64,000 nt of DNA from Nocardia xishanensis NBRC 101358 (GCF_001613365.1 NZ_BDCF01000024.1:38910-102909); one strand, 5' to 3'; counted from the first letter of the stretch, positions 7,985 through 19,173 are shown. Numbers and translations are program-made. The notes: generated by a model not told the origin, from the sequence alone.

Positions 7985-8464
7985 GTGCCACGAACCATCA
8001 ACTCCCCCAAGCGATCGCTGCGCTGGGCCGCCGGAATCATGGTCGTCCTCGGAGCAGGGCATCTCCTGTTGCTGGCGCTCATGGCTTGGGGCGACATCAC
8101 CGGCTGGGTGGATCGCGGGATATGGGCAGCGGTCCCGCTCGCCGTGAACGAAGGCAGCGACGGGCCGACGGTGGACTCGTTGCAGAACGAGGTCACGTTC
8201 TGGGCCGGGCCGGGGAGTTTCGCCGTACCGTTCATCCTTTTGGGTTGTCTGACATGGCATCTCGCCGAGCGCGGGATCGCCGTGCCCGCCGGGATCGGTT
8301 GGGGCCTCGCGGCCTACAGCGCGTTCAGCGGCGTTCTGCTCGTGCCGTCCCCGTACTTCGCCGGAGTCGTCGCGGGCATACTCGTCGTCGTGGCGGCTCG
8401 GAAAGGCGTTCGGGTGGGAGCCGATCGAGAGCGGGACAGTGACGTCATCGCCGGGCACCGATAG
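7985..8464 (+). CDS. Small four-helix membrane protein (DUF6463-like)
   Basis: A 159-residue protein with about four hydrophobic segments: residues near 15-37 (IMVVLGAGHLLLLALMAW), a second near 78-98, and a pair in the C-terminal third (GIGWGLAAYSAFSGVLLV and FAGVVAGILVVVAA). The GTG at 7985 follows GGAGGCG by 4 bases. It is the divergent partner of the TetR gene and its start lies just past the operator, so it is almost certainly TetR-regulated. The DUF6463 assignment is from the general pattern; the function is unknown. Confidence 0.8.
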   Translation: MPRTINSPKRSLRWAAGIMVVLGAGHLLLLALMAWGDITGWVDRGIWAAVPLAVNEGSDGPTVDSLQNEVTFWAGPGSFAVPFILLGCLTWHLAERGIAVPAGIGWGLAAYSAFSGVLLVPSPYFAGVVAGILVVVAARKGVRVGADRERDSDVIAGHR

Positions 8465-8636
8465 GCGGGCCGGATGTCGGAGCACATGATCGAGGACCTC
8501 GTCGAAGGGTCGACCCACCCCATCTCTACTGTGACGCCGGGACGGCGCTGTGGCGGCGACCCACTCGAATCCTGGTGGATCGGAGCCGACTCAGCGGAAT
8601 TCGACGACCAGTTCGCGTAGCGACAGGCGACTCCCC

Positions 8637-10013
8637 TCACCGGCCATCCCACGATGCCTGGTCGAGGGAGAAGTATTCCGACTGACGGGGACGCGCGGCC
8701 AAGGCGAGGACGGCGGCGACCTCGTCGATGCCGTCGGCGAGCGGGGCGATGGTGACGCGCACCGCTTCGGGATGCCCGCGGGAGGCCACGAAGAAGGGGC
8801 CGCCGGGAGCGACCCGTATTCCGTTGGCGGCCAAATGGATCAGTGCTGTGCGCTCGTCGGCGACCGACAGCCAGGCGTTGAGGCCCTGCCCATCGGCGAG
8901 GTGCAGACCGTGGCTGCGCAGCGCGTCGGCGAGAGCGCGACGGCGGACCTGATACTGCGCGCGGGCGTGTTCGACGGTGCGGGTGACGGTTTCGTCGCGC
9001 AGCATCTCGTGCAGCAGGCGCTGCAGGATGCGCGGCGTCCAGCCGGGACCGAGGACGCGGGTGGCGACGATGCGGTCGATGATCTCCTCCGGACCGGAGA
9101 GCGCCGCGATCCGCAGGTCGGGGCCGTGCGATTTGGAGTAGCTGCGCACATGCAGCACCTGGTCGGGCAGCCAGCGGCCGAGGCTGATGTCCTCGGCGGG
9201 GACGACCGCGCCGGAATGATCGTCCTCGATGATCATGCACCGGCGCTCGCCGCGCCGCAGGATCGCGACGAGTTCCTCGGCGCGCTCGACGCTCATCGAC
9301 GCGCCGGTGGGGTTCTGCGCGCGCGGTTGCAGGACCGCCGCGCTCGCCCCGCTGGCCACCGCGCGCGCGAAATCGTCCGGCAGCACGCCCTCTTCGTCCA
9401 TGTGTACCGGAACTATCTGCGCACCAATGGATTCCAAATAGTCGAGGATGTACGGGAAGGTGGGGTCCTCGACGATCACCCGGTCGCCGAAGCGGACGAC
9501 GGCCTGCAAGCTGCGGACGATGGCGTCCATCGCGCCGTCGACGACGGTCAGCGCGCCCGACCGAGCCGGCCAGTCCGCCTGCAGTAGCCGTCCGAGCTCG
9601 GGCACCACCGGCGCCTGGTGGTAGTCGGTGGTCTCGGCGCCGAGGGCGAGCCGGGACAAGATCGACCCGATCTCGGGCAGCAGCGCCGGGTCTGGCGTGC
9701 CGAGCGACAGGTCGAGCCGGGCGCCGGTCGCGCCGCGGGTCATGCTGTCGGTCCGCGACGACGCGGGCCTGGCCCCACCCTCGGCGACGAAGGTCCCGCT
9801 GCGACCGCGTGACACCACCAGCCCGGCCTGCGCCAACGCCCGCCATCCGTGACTCACGGTCGCGGGGCTGACCCCGAGGCGGCGCGAGAGCTCGCGCACC
9901 GTGGGCAGCCGGTCCCCAGCGCGCAGCTCGCCGCTGGTGATGAGCCTGGCGATGGCGCCCGCGATGCCCGCGGGAGTCGGGTCATCGATCCGGATCCGGT
10001 CGTTCGTTTCCAC
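8637..10013 (-). CDS. MocR-type regulator (GntR helix-turn-helix + class I aminotransferase domain)
   Basis: A 458-residue MocR/PdxR-type protein. Residues about 10-80 are a GntR winged helix (ARLITSGELRAGDRLPTVRELSRRLGVSPATVSHGWRALAQAGLV). The rest is a fold-type I aminotransferase domain with the PLP-lysine region SYSKSHGPDLR (lysine at about residue 294). In known MocR proteins the domain senses PLP adducts of amino compounds rather than catalysing a full reaction. It is divergent from the pyrimidine-type operon with 105 bases between, so it is the likely regulator; beta-alanine or a related amine is a reasonable but unproven ligand. Confidence 0.88.
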   Translation of the reverse strand: METNDRIRIDDPTPAGIAGAIARLITSGELRAGDRLPTVRELSRRLGVSPATVSHGWRALAQAGLVVSRGRSGTFVAEGGARPASSRTDSMTRGATGARLDLSLGTPDPALLPEIGSILSRLALGAETTDYHQAPVVPELGRLLQADWPARSGALTVVDGAMDAIVRSLQAVVRFGDRVIVEDPTFPYILDYLESIGAQIVPVHMDEEGVLPDDFARAVASGASAAVLQPRAQNPTGASMSVERAEELVAILRRGERRCMIIEDDHSGAVVPAEDISLGRWLPDQVLHVRSYSKSHGPDLRIAALSGPEEIIDRIVATRVLGPGWTPRILQRLLHEMLRDETVTRTVEHARAQYQVRRRALADALRSHGLHLADGQGLNAWLSVADERTALIHLAANGIRVAPGGPFFVASRGHPEAVRVTIAPLADGIDEVAAVLALAARPRQSEYFSLDQASWDGR

Positions 10014-10052
10014 GCCTCGAACACCTCGCGAGATTTACACTTTCGGCACTGA

Positions 10053-10065
10053 CTGAAATATTCAG
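10053..10065. promoter_or_regulatory. Short palindrome in the MocR/pyrimidine operon divergent region
   Basis: CTGAA-ATA-TTCAG is a perfect 5-base inverted repeat in the AT-richest part of the 105-base divergent region. TTTAC also occurs at 10034-10038 and 10072-10076, so direct-repeat half-sites typical of MocR operators may be present. The assignment is inferred from position. Confidence 0.4.
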
Positions 10066-10118
10066 GAAATGTTTACCTTCGAAGATAACATAACCAACTT
10101 CGGTAGGGAGATCGACAG

Positions 10119-10967
10119 GTGACGACAATCAAGGCCGCTATCACCCAGGCGACATGGACCGGTGACAAGAAGTCGATGCTGGCCAAGCACGAGGGTTTCG
10201 TCGAGCAGGCCGCCGCGGCGGGCGTGCAGGTCATCTGCTTCCAAGAGCTGTTCTACGGACCGTATTTCGGCAACGTGCAGGACAAGAAGTATTACGAGTA
10301 CGCCGAATCCGTACCGGGGCCGACGACCGAGCGGTTCGCGGAACTGGCCAAGGAGCACCGGATGGTGATCGTGCTCCCGGTGTACGAGGAAGACCAGCCC
10401 GGCGTGCTCTACAACACCGCCGCGGTGATCGACGCCGACGGCAGTTACCTGGGCAAATACCGCAAGCACCACATTCCGCAGCTGTCGGGCTTCTGGGAGA
10501 AGTTCTATTTCCGGCCGGGCAACCTGGGCTACCCCGTGTTCGACACCGCCGTGGGCAAGGTCGGTGTCTACATCTGCTACGACCGGCACTTCCCGGAAGG
10601 CTGGCGCGCCTACGGATTGGCGGGGGCCGAGCTCGTTTTCAATCCTTCGGCGACCAAACCCGGCTTGTCCGAGCGGCTTTGGGAGTTGGAGCAGCCCGCC
10701 GCGGCGGCCGCGAACCAGTACTTCGTCGGCGCGAACAACCGCATCGGCACGGAGACCGAGGAGTTCGGCGATGACGCCGTGACCTTCTACGGCAGTTCGT
10801 ATTTCGTCGATCCGCGCGGCTGCTACGTCGGCGAGCGCGCCTCCGCCGACACCGACGAACTGCTGATCCGCGACCTCGATCTGGATGTGGTGCGCGAAGT
10901 CCGCGGCGACTGGCAGTTCTATCGCGACCGCAGGCCGGATTCCTACGACGCCATCGTGGCGCCCTGA
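10119..10967 (+). CDS. Nitrilase-superfamily amidohydrolase, probable beta-ureidopropionase (N-carbamoyl-beta-alanine amidohydrolase)
   Basis: A 282-residue carbon-nitrogen hydrolase. The catalytic triad is Glu43 (FQELFYGPYF), Lys116 (KYRKHHIP) and Cys153 (YICYDRHFPEGWR). The FQELF and YDRHFPEG contexts are those of beta-ureidopropionase and N-carbamoyl-D-amino acid hydrolase relatives. It would release ammonia and CO2 from N-carbamoyl-beta-alanine to give beta-alanine. The GTG at 10119 follows AGGGAG by 8 bases. It is the first gene of the operon; the dihydropyrimidinase follows after 13 bases. Confidence 0.88.
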   Translation: MTTIKAAITQATWTGDKKSMLAKHEGFVEQAAAAGVQVICFQELFYGPYFGNVQDKKYYEYAESVPGPTTERFAELAKEHRMVIVLPVYEEDQPGVLYNTAAVIDADGSYLGKYRKHHIPQLSGFWEKFYFRPGNLGYPVFDTAVGKVGVYICYDRHFPEGWRAYGLAGAELVFNPSATKPGLSERLWELEQPAAAAANQYFVGANNRIGTETEEFGDDAVTFYGSSYFVDPRGCYVGERASADTDELLIRDLDLDVVREVRGDWQFYRDRRPDSYDAIVAP

Positions 10968-10980
10968 TCAGGGAGGAAAC

Positions 10981-12402
10981 ATGGCCACCACACTGATCAC
11001 CGGAGGAACGGTCGTCTCGTCGACCGGACGCGGGCCCGCCGATATCCTCGTCGACGGCGAACGCATTGTCGCGCTGCTGTATCCCGGCACGACCGCGCTC
11101 GGCGCGAATCTGGCCGAGACGGTGGACACCGTCATCGACGCGTCCGGCAAGTATGTCGTCCCCGGCGGCATCGACGCGCACACGCACATGTCCATGCCGT
11201 TCGGCGGCACCACGGCGTCCGACGATTTCGAGACCGGGACGAGGGCCGCCGCGTGGGGCGGCACCACCATGATCATCGACTTCGCGGTGCAGAAGTTCGG
11301 TGAGCGCGTGCAGGATTCCCTGCAAACCTGGCACAAGATGGCGTCGGGCCAGTGCGCCGTCGACTACTCGTTCCACCAGATCGTCGGCGACGTGAACGAC
11401 GAGTCGCTGGCCGCGCTGCGCAGACTACCGGACGAGGGCATCACCAGCTACAAGCTCTTCATGGCCTATCCCGGCGTCTTCTACAGCGACGACGCGCAGA
11501 TCTTGCGCGCCATGCAGATCGGCGCGAACACCGGGCTGCTCACCATGATGCACGCCGAGAACGGCCCCGCCATCGACGTTCTCGTCGCGCAGCTGCTGGC
11601 CGAGGGCAAGACCGATCCGTACTACCACGGCATCGCGCGCGCCTGGCAGCTCGAGGAGGAGGCGACCCACCGGGCGATCATGCTCGCCGATCTGACCGGC
11701 GCGCCGCTGTACGTGGTGCACGTGTCGGCGAAGCAGGCCGTCGCGCAGCTGGCCGCGGCGCGCGACCGGGGCCGCAACGTCTTCGGCGAGACTTGTCCGC
11801 AGTACCTGTATCTCTCCCTGGAGGACAACCTCGGCGCAGCGGGTTTCGAGGGCGCGAAATGGGTGTGCTCGACGCCGCTGCGCTCCCGGCAGGAAGAGCA
11901 TCAGGACCAGGTGTGGCAGGCGTTGCGAACCAACGACCTCCAGATGGTGTCCACCGATCACTGTCCCTTCTGCATGAAGGGACAGAAGGACATGGGTATC
12001 GGCGATTTCTCCAAGATTCCCAACGGAATCGGGACGATCGAGCACCGGATGGACCTGATGTACCAGGGCGTGGTCGACGGCCGGATCACCTTGGAGCGCT
12101 GGGTGGAGATCACCTCGACCACACCGGCCCGCATGTTCGGCCTCTACGGACGCAAAGGCGTGCTCGCGCCCGGCGCCGACGCCGACATCGTGGTGTACGA
12201 CCCGAACGGCCACACCTCCATCGGTCTCGGCAAGACCCACCACATGAACATGGATCACTCGGCATGGGAGGGCTACGAGATCGACGGCCACGTCGACACC
12301 GTGCTCTCCCGCGGCAAGGTCGTGGTCGCGGACGGCGAGTATCGCGGCCGCAAGGGCGACGGGCAGTTCGTGCGCCGCGATCCGTGTCAGTACTTGATCT
12401 GA
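10981..12402 (+). CDS. hydA: Dihydropyrimidinase / D-hydantoinase
   Basis: A 473-residue cyclic amidohydrolase. Metal-site elements are GGIDAHTHM, the carboxylated-lysine strand ITSYKLFMAYPG, MMHAENG, YVVHVSAKQAV and the late aspartate in STDHCPF. It opens dihydrouracil to N-carbamoyl-beta-alanine (or hydantoins to N-carbamoyl amino acids). GGGAGG lies just before the ATG. Placement between the ureidopropionase-like gene and the LLM oxidoreductase gene supports pyrimidine degradation. Confidence 0.92.
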   Translation: MATTLITGGTVVSSTGRGPADILVDGERIVALLYPGTTALGANLAETVDTVIDASGKYVVPGGIDAHTHMSMPFGGTTASDDFETGTRAAAWGGTTMIIDFAVQKFGERVQDSLQTWHKMASGQCAVDYSFHQIVGDVNDESLAALRRLPDEGITSYKLFMAYPGVFYSDDAQILRAMQIGANTGLLTMMHAENGPAIDVLVAQLLAEGKTDPYYHGIARAWQLEEEATHRAIMLADLTGAPLYVVHVSAKQAVAQLAAARDRGRNVFGETCPQYLYLSLEDNLGAAGFEGAKWVCSTPLRSRQEEHQDQVWQALRTNDLQMVSTDHCPFCMKGQKDMGIGDFSKIPNGIGTIEHRMDLMYQGVVDGRITLERWVEITSTTPARMFGLYGRKGVLAPGADADIVVYDPNGHTSIGLGKTHHMNMDHSAWEGYEIDGHVDTVLSRGKVVVADGEYRGRKGDGQFVRRDPCQYLI

Positions 12403-12411
12403 GGAGACGCC

Positions 12412-13437
12412 ATGCAATTCGGAGCGGTACTACAGTGCGATCCCCCGGCGGCGCGCACCGTCCAGTTGGCGAAACTGGCCGAAGCGCACGGGTTCAGCCA
12501 CCTGTGGACCTTCGATTCGCACCTGCTCTGGCAGGAGCCGTACGTGCTGTACAGCCAGATCCTGCACGAGACGAACCGAATCATGGTGGGGCCCATGGTG
12601 ACCAATCCGGCGACCAGGGACTGGACCGTCACCGCGTCGCTGTTCGCCACGCTCAACGAGGCCTACGGCAATCGCACCATCTGCGGGATCGGGCGCGGTG
12701 ATTCGGCGGTGCGTGTCGGCGGCGGCAAACCCACTACGCTGAAGACGCTGCGCGAGTCGATTCACGTGATCCGGGAGCTGGCCAATTCGCGGCCGGTCGA
12801 ATACGGCGGCGGCACCGTGCAGTTCCCGTGGAGCGTCGGTTCCACGCTGGATGTGTGGGTGGCGGCCTACGGACCGAAGGCGCTGGCGTTGACCGGCGAG
12901 GTGGCCGACGGCTACATCCTGCAACTGGCCGACCTGGACATCGCCGAGTGGATGATCGCCTCCGTGCGCGAGGCGGCGGCCGCGGCGGGCCGCGACCCGG
13001 ATTCGATCAGGATGTGCGTGGCCGCGCCGATGTACATCGGCACCGACCGCAAGCACATGCGCGATCAGTGCCGCTGGTTCGGCGGGATGGTCGGCAACCA
13101 CGTCGCCGACATCGTCGCCCGCTACGGCGCCGACGGTGCGGTGCCGCAGGCGCTCACCGAATACATCGACGGCCGAGCGGGTTACGACTACAACCTGCAC
13201 GGCCGCGCCGGAAACGTGCACGCCGACTTCGTCTCCGACGACATCGTCGAGCGGTTCTGCGTGCTCGGCACCGCCGACGAGCACATCGCCAAACTCCGGC
13301 GGCTCGCCGACCTCGGCGTCGATCAGTTCGCGGGCTACCTGCAACACGACAACAAAGAGGAGACCATGCGCGTCTACGGCGAGACCATCATTCCGCAACT
13401 GCGGCAATCCTTCACGGCGACGAAGGTGACGGCATGA
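12412..13437 (+). CDS. LLM-class F420-dependent oxidoreductase (TIGR03842-like)
   Basis: A 341-residue luciferase-like TIM-barrel oxidoreductase. Family signs are the start MQFGAVLQCDPP, WTFDSHLLWQEPYVL, GPMVTNPATRDW, GIGRGDSAVRVGGGKPTTLKTLRE and WVAAYGPKALALTGEVADGYILQ. The group uses coenzyme F420, which nocardiae make. The start lies 9 bases after hydA, and its TGA overlaps the next ATG. No pyrimidine dehydrogenase is in the operon, so I infer that this enzyme performs the uracil/dihydrouracil redox step or acts on a related intermediate. The family call is firm; the substrate is hypothesis. Confidence 0.85.
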   Translation: MQFGAVLQCDPPAARTVQLAKLAEAHGFSHLWTFDSHLLWQEPYVLYSQILHETNRIMVGPMVTNPATRDWTVTASLFATLNEAYGNRTICGIGRGDSAVRVGGGKPTTLKTLRESIHVIRELANSRPVEYGGGTVQFPWSVGSTLDVWVAAYGPKALALTGEVADGYILQLADLDIAEWMIASVREAAAAAGRDPDSIRMCVAAPMYIGTDRKHMRDQCRWFGGMVGNHVADIVARYGADGAVPQALTEYIDGRAGYDYNLHGRAGNVHADFVSDDIVERFCVLGTADEHIAKLRRLADLGVDQFAGYLQHDNKEETMRVYGETIIPQLRQSFTATKVTA

Positions 13438-14758
13438 CCGCCGTGCGCGTCGATCTGGACGCGCGCGCCTACGAACTCGACCGCAACCACGTGTTCCACT
13501 CCTGGTCGGCGCAGGCCGCGCTGAACCCGGTGGTGCTCGCGGGCGGCCGCGGCTGCCGGGTCTGGGATCACGCGGGCCGCGAATACCTCGATTTCGCCAG
13601 CCAGATGGTCAACGTGAACATCGGCCATCAGCATCCGGTGGTCACGGCCGCGATCGCCGATCAGGCCGCCCGCCTGACCACCATCGGACCGGCCGCCGCG
13701 AATCTGCAACGCGGCGAGGCGGCGCAGCGGATCGCCGCGCTCGCGCCGGAGGGGCTCGAGAAGGTGTTCTTCACCAACGGCGGCGCCGACGCCAACGAGA
13801 ACGCCATCCGGATGGCGCGGCTGCACACCGGCCGCGACAAGGTGCTCTCGACCTACCGCTCCTACCACGGCAACACGGGCGCGGCGGTGGTCGCGACCGG
13901 CGACTGGCGGCGAATTCCGAACGAATACGCCCGCGGCCACGTGCATTTCTTCGGCCCCTACCTGTATCGCAGCGAGTTCTGGGCGAGCAGCGCCGAGGAG
14001 GAGAGCGAGCGAGCGCTGCGGCATCTGGAGCGAGTCGTGCAGTGCGAAGGGCCGTCGAGTATCGCCGCGATCCTGCTGGAGACGGTGCCCGGCACCGCGG
14101 GCATCCTGGTGCCGCCGCCCGGCTATCTCGCCGGCGTCCGCGCCATCGCCGACCGGTACGGGATCGTGCTGATCCTCGACGAGGTGATGTGCGGATTCGG
14201 CCGCACCGGGCGGTGGTTCGCGTTCGACGGCTACGACGTGCGGCCCGACCTGATCACCTTCGCCAAGGGCGTCAACTCCGGCTACGTTCCCGTCGGCGGC
14301 GTCGTCATCTCCGAGCCGATCGCCCGCACCTTCGACCACACCGTCTTTCCCGGCGGACTCACCTACAGCGGGCATCCGCTGGCCGCGGCGTCGATCGTGG
14401 CCGCACTCGACGTGATGGCCGACGAGGGCATCGTCGCCAACGCCGAACGCGTCGGCCGCATCGTGCTCGGCCCGGCGCTGGCGCGATTGGCCGATGAGTG
14501 CCCGGTGATCGGTGAGGTGCGCGGCGAGGGCGTGTTCTGGGCGCTGGAACTCGTCGCCGATCGCGCCACCCGCGAACCCGTTTCGGCCGCGACCATGGCC
14601 AGGGTCAAGAACGACCTGGTCGCCCGCGGGCTGCTTCCGTTCCTGGCCGACAACCGTATTCATGTCACGCCACCGTGCGTGGTCACCGAGACCGAGGTCG
14701 CCGAGGCCGCCGCCATCCTGCGTGACGTATTGACCGCCCTGCCCGCCGAGGAGATCCG

Positions 14759-14762
<4 letters not shown>
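13434..14762 (+). CDS. Class III aminotransferase, probable beta-alanine (omega-amino acid) transaminase
   Basis: A 442-residue PLP enzyme of the class III family. Visible parts are FFTNGGADANENAIRMARLHTGRDKVLSTYRSYHGNT split across the PLP phosphate site and the YHG motif, LILDEVMCGFGRTG with the PLP-pyridine aspartate, and the Schiff-base lysine in LITFAKGVNSGY. In this operon it would turn beta-alanine to malonate semialdehyde. Its ATG overlaps the preceding TGA (ATGA), and its own TGA overlaps the next start, so the genes are translationally coupled. Confidence 0.88.
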
Positions 14763-16267
<1,505 letters not shown>

Positions 16268-16294
16268 CTCGCACCGATGCACGAAGGACATCAG

Positions 16295-17773
16295 ATGACC
16301 GAAACTCGGGTACGGCCGCTCGACGGCGCGCCGGGCAGTTCCACGCTGGTCAACGACGATTTGGCGCCGACAACCAAGGAGACCGCGACCTGGCGTACCT
16401 GGGACATCTTCTGTCTGTGGATGACCTCGGCGCACAGCATCGCCAGCTACGGCTTCGCGGTCGGCATGCTCGCGCTCGGCATGACCGGGTGGCAGACCAT
16501 GCTCGCCCTGTTCACCGGCGTGCTGGTGCTGTGGCTCGGCAGCAATCTGGTCGGCGTCGCGGGCCAGAAGGTCGGGGTGCCGTTCCCGGTCTTCGCCCGC
16601 GCGGCGTTCGGCGTCTTCGGCGCCAACGTTCCGGCGCTGCTGCGGGCCATCGTCGCGGTGTTCTGGTACGGCATTCAGACCTACCTGGCCTCCACCGCGC
16701 TGATGGTGTTGCTGCTGCGCGTGTCGCCGGGCTTGGCGTCCTGGACCGAATCCAGCTTCCTCGGCCTGTCGGCCTTGGGCTGGATCGCGTTCCTCGTGTT
16801 GTGGACCGTGCAGCTGGCGATCATCAACTACGGCATGGAAGTCGTGCGCAAGGCCTCGGATTTCGCCGGGCCCGCCGTCTGGCTCGGCATGATCGCGCTG
16901 GCGATCTGGATTCTGGGCAAGGCCGAGTGGAGCATCGACTTCGACGCGCGGGCCGGTGCGCCGCTCTCGGGCGGCGCCACCGTCGCGGCGTTCGTCGGCG
17001 TCGCTTTTCTCATGGTGTCGTTCATGGCGGGTCCACTCGTCAACTACGCCGACTTCGCGCGCTTCGCGCCGAGCAAGCGTGCGGTGTTGCGCGGGAACGC
17101 GTGGGGCATCCCGTTCAACGAGACGGCGTTCGTGATCCTGTCGATCGTCATCTCGCTCGCCACGCTGAAGGTCTATGGGAAGGTGCTCAGCGACCCGGTG
17201 GAGTTGGTCGCCGACATCGACAGCGATGCGGTGGTGATCGTCGCGGCGGTGCTCTTCGCGACGGCGACCGTCGGCATCAACGTGGTCCTCAACTTCGTGT
17301 CCCCGTCCTACGACTTCTCCAATGCCGCACCGCGATACATCTCGTTCCGCACCGGCGGCATCATCACCGCCGTGCTGTCCATCCTGGTGATGCCGTGGAA
17401 GCTCTGGCAGAACCAGGATTTCATCATCTACTTCCTCGGCGGCGTCGGCGCGCTGATGGGTCCGGTGTTCGGCATCCTGATCGTCGACTACTACCTGACG
17501 CGACGTCAGCGCACCGCGGTCGCCGACCTGTACGCCGACACACCGGAGGGGCGCTACTGGTTCTCCCGCGGATTCAACCCGAAAGCGCTGACAGCGCTGG
17601 CGCTTTCGGGCACGGTCGCGGTGATCGTCGCGCTCGCGCCCGACTCCAGGGAGGTGACGGCGCTGTCCTGGCCGGTCGGCGCGGCGCTGGGAGCGCTGCT
17701 CATGTACGCGTTCGAGTTGGCTCGGCCGTCCGTATCGAGGACTGAGAGCGCTTCCCGATCCGCGACTGGTTAG
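16295..17773 (+). CDS. NCS1-family nucleobase/hydantoin permease
   Basis: A 492-residue membrane protein with about 12 hydrophobic segments. NCS1 signs are the N-terminal ATWRTWDIFCLWMTSAHSI split over helix 1, GVPFPVFARAAFGVFGANVPAL and MVSFMAGPLVNYADFARF. NCS1 carriers bring in uracil, allantoin, hydantoins or purines with Na+ or H+. The ATG at 16295 follows GAAGGA; an upstream ATG at 16277 is less well placed. It ends the operon and is the likely substrate importer. Its last coding bases carry one copy of an imperfect direct repeat (see 17719). Confidence 0.9.
   Translation: MTETRVRPLDGAPGSSTLVNDDLAPTTKETATWRTWDIFCLWMTSAHSIASYGFAVGMLALGMTGWQTMLALFTGVLVLWLGSNLVGVAGQKVGVPFPVFARAAFGVFGANVPALLRAIVAVFWYGIQTYLASTALMVLLLRVSPGLASWTESSFLGLSALGWIAFLVLWTVQLAIINYGMEVVRKASDFAGPAVWLGMIALAIWILGKAEWSIDFDARAGAPLSGGATVAAFVGVAFLMVSFMAGPLVNYADFARFAPSKRAVLRGNAWGIPFNETAFVILSIVISLATLKVYGKVLSDPVELVADIDSDAVVIVAAVLFATATVGINVVLNFVSPSYDFSNAAPRYISFRTGGIITAVLSILVMPWKLWQNQDFIIYFLGGVGALMGPVFGILIVDYYLTRRQRTAVADLYADTPEGRYWFSRGFNPKALTALALSGTVAVIVALAPDSREVTALSWPVGAALGALLMYAFELARPSVSRTESASRSATG
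17719..17762. repeat. Imperfect 44-bp direct repeat, copy 1
   Basis: The first 23 bases (17719-17741) and the last 13 (17750-17762) are identical to the copy at 18984-19027; the 8 bases between differ in sequence but not in length. This copy lies inside the 3' end of the NCS1 permease gene. Together the copies bracket the frameshifted lipoprotein gene. Confidence 0.8.
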
Positions 17774-18929
17774 CCGAGCGCGGTGACGATGTCGCCCGCG
17801 AGCCGGTCGAGCGCCTGGCAGGCGTCGGGCCGCGGTGCGGCACCCGTGCGATCGATGTCGACGCCGATGGTGATCAGCTGCGCGGAATTCGGGATAGACG
17901 GGTTCGATGGGCGGTACACCAGCGCCGCGGAGCAGCCGACCGTCACACCAGGATCGGCGCTGTGGACCGTCCTGGTCTCGGTGCCGGTCAGACCGGCGCG
18001 AGCCTGGTAGCGGCCGGTGACGACGAGCTGTCCACCGTCGAGTCCCGCGGGCAACCGGGTCTCGCCTTCGGAGGGCACCTGTTCGGCGTTGGCTTGCAAG
18101 CGCACCGAGACCTCCACCTTCCCGTAGGCGTCGTCACGGCGCAGCGTGAGCTTGCACTCGTAGGCGTTGACCAGGCCGGTGGACTTCACCTTCCATTCCG
18201 GGAACGCCGCGGTGAGCGGCCCCTCGGCGGGGCACGGATCCTTCTGGATCAGCGAGCGACCGTCCTCTATGCCGATCGGACGCGGCGGCAAGGTGACGAG
18301 GTTGCCGAGGATCGCGGTCAGGTACTCGCGCGTGAAGGTGCAGGCCTGATCCCACGGGATCGGGCTGTTCTTCGGCGGAGCCAGCCGCGACACCTTCAGA
18401 GTCGCGGCGAATCCGGTGTCGCCGTGCGCGATTCGCATCGAGCACGACCAGGCGCCTGGATGATCGTTGTCGAAGCGCATGAAAACGGTCCGGCCAGCGA
18501 GCTGATCGGGCTTGTAGAGCGAGCCGCGGTCGGCAGCCAGGAAATCGTCGACCAGATCGAGGTCGAACCGGAAGAAGCCGGCGGGGTCCCCGGCATCGGC
18601 GACGAACATGCGGCAGCGAGTCCAGCTGCCGTCACGGTCGAATCGCTGGAACGCGCCGACGCGTGCCGCGAGCGCGGGGTCGTGCATGGCGCACGCATCG
18701 GTGGCGCGCACCTTCGTCATCAGCTCTCGGGTGCCCGGCGCGAGCGCCGCCTGGTCGATCGTGGACGGAACCGGCGCGGGCTGCTGCGACGCCGAGCTGC
18801 TCGTGGCGGCCGTGGCGCCGCCGTAGTTGTTCTGCGCTGTCCCGCATCGGTTTCGCCGCACCCGGCGACCGTCGCCATGGTGATCAGCGCCAGTGCGGTC
18901 GCCGCCGCCCGGCGAAATTCCCCCGCCAT
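17770..18929 (-). pseudogene. DUF3558-like lipoprotein, frameshifted near the 5' end
   Basis: The upstream frame starts at ATG 18929 after GAGGAG and encodes a lipoprotein signal peptide (about 26 residues, ending in lipobox TVAGC). The rest of the protein, about 340 residues with paired cysteines and SIPNSAQLITIGVDIDRTGAAPRPDAC at the C-terminal end, continues in a different frame open from 18861 to 17770. The frame must change at about 18800-18840, in the low-complexity Ser/Ala linker just after the lipobox. DUF3558-type proteins are secreted lipoproteins of unknown function in mycolate-containing actinobacteria. Either the gene is disrupted or the assembly has one indel. The 3' end overlaps the convergent permease gene by 4 bases. 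Confidence 0.65.
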
Positions 18930-18983
18930 CGGTATCTCCTCATCCGACCGTCGATCTCTGGGCTCGTAGGGTATCCCGTTGTC

Positions 18984-19027
18984 GGCTCGGCCGTCCGTAT
19001 CGAGGAGTGCGCGGGCTTCCCGATCCG
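18984..19027. repeat. Imperfect 44-bp direct repeat, copy 2
   Basis: This is the intergenic partner of the repeat at 17719-17762, about 1.27 kb away in the same orientation, with 36 of 44 bases in two identical blocks. Translated in the frame of the permease tail it still reads ARPSVSR, so it looks like a duplicated piece of that gene's 3' end. Confidence 0.8.
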
Positions 19028-19173
19028 ATGCGCGCCGGGCTGGTGTTCGCGACCGACCGCTGGGCTCGCCGTTCGAGCACCCGCGGCCGGAAGCGAACCA
19101 TCCCTTTGCGCGAATCCCGTTCCGGCGAATGCTTTTCGAGCCGGATCGCGGACTCGGGATCGACCGAGCCCGA

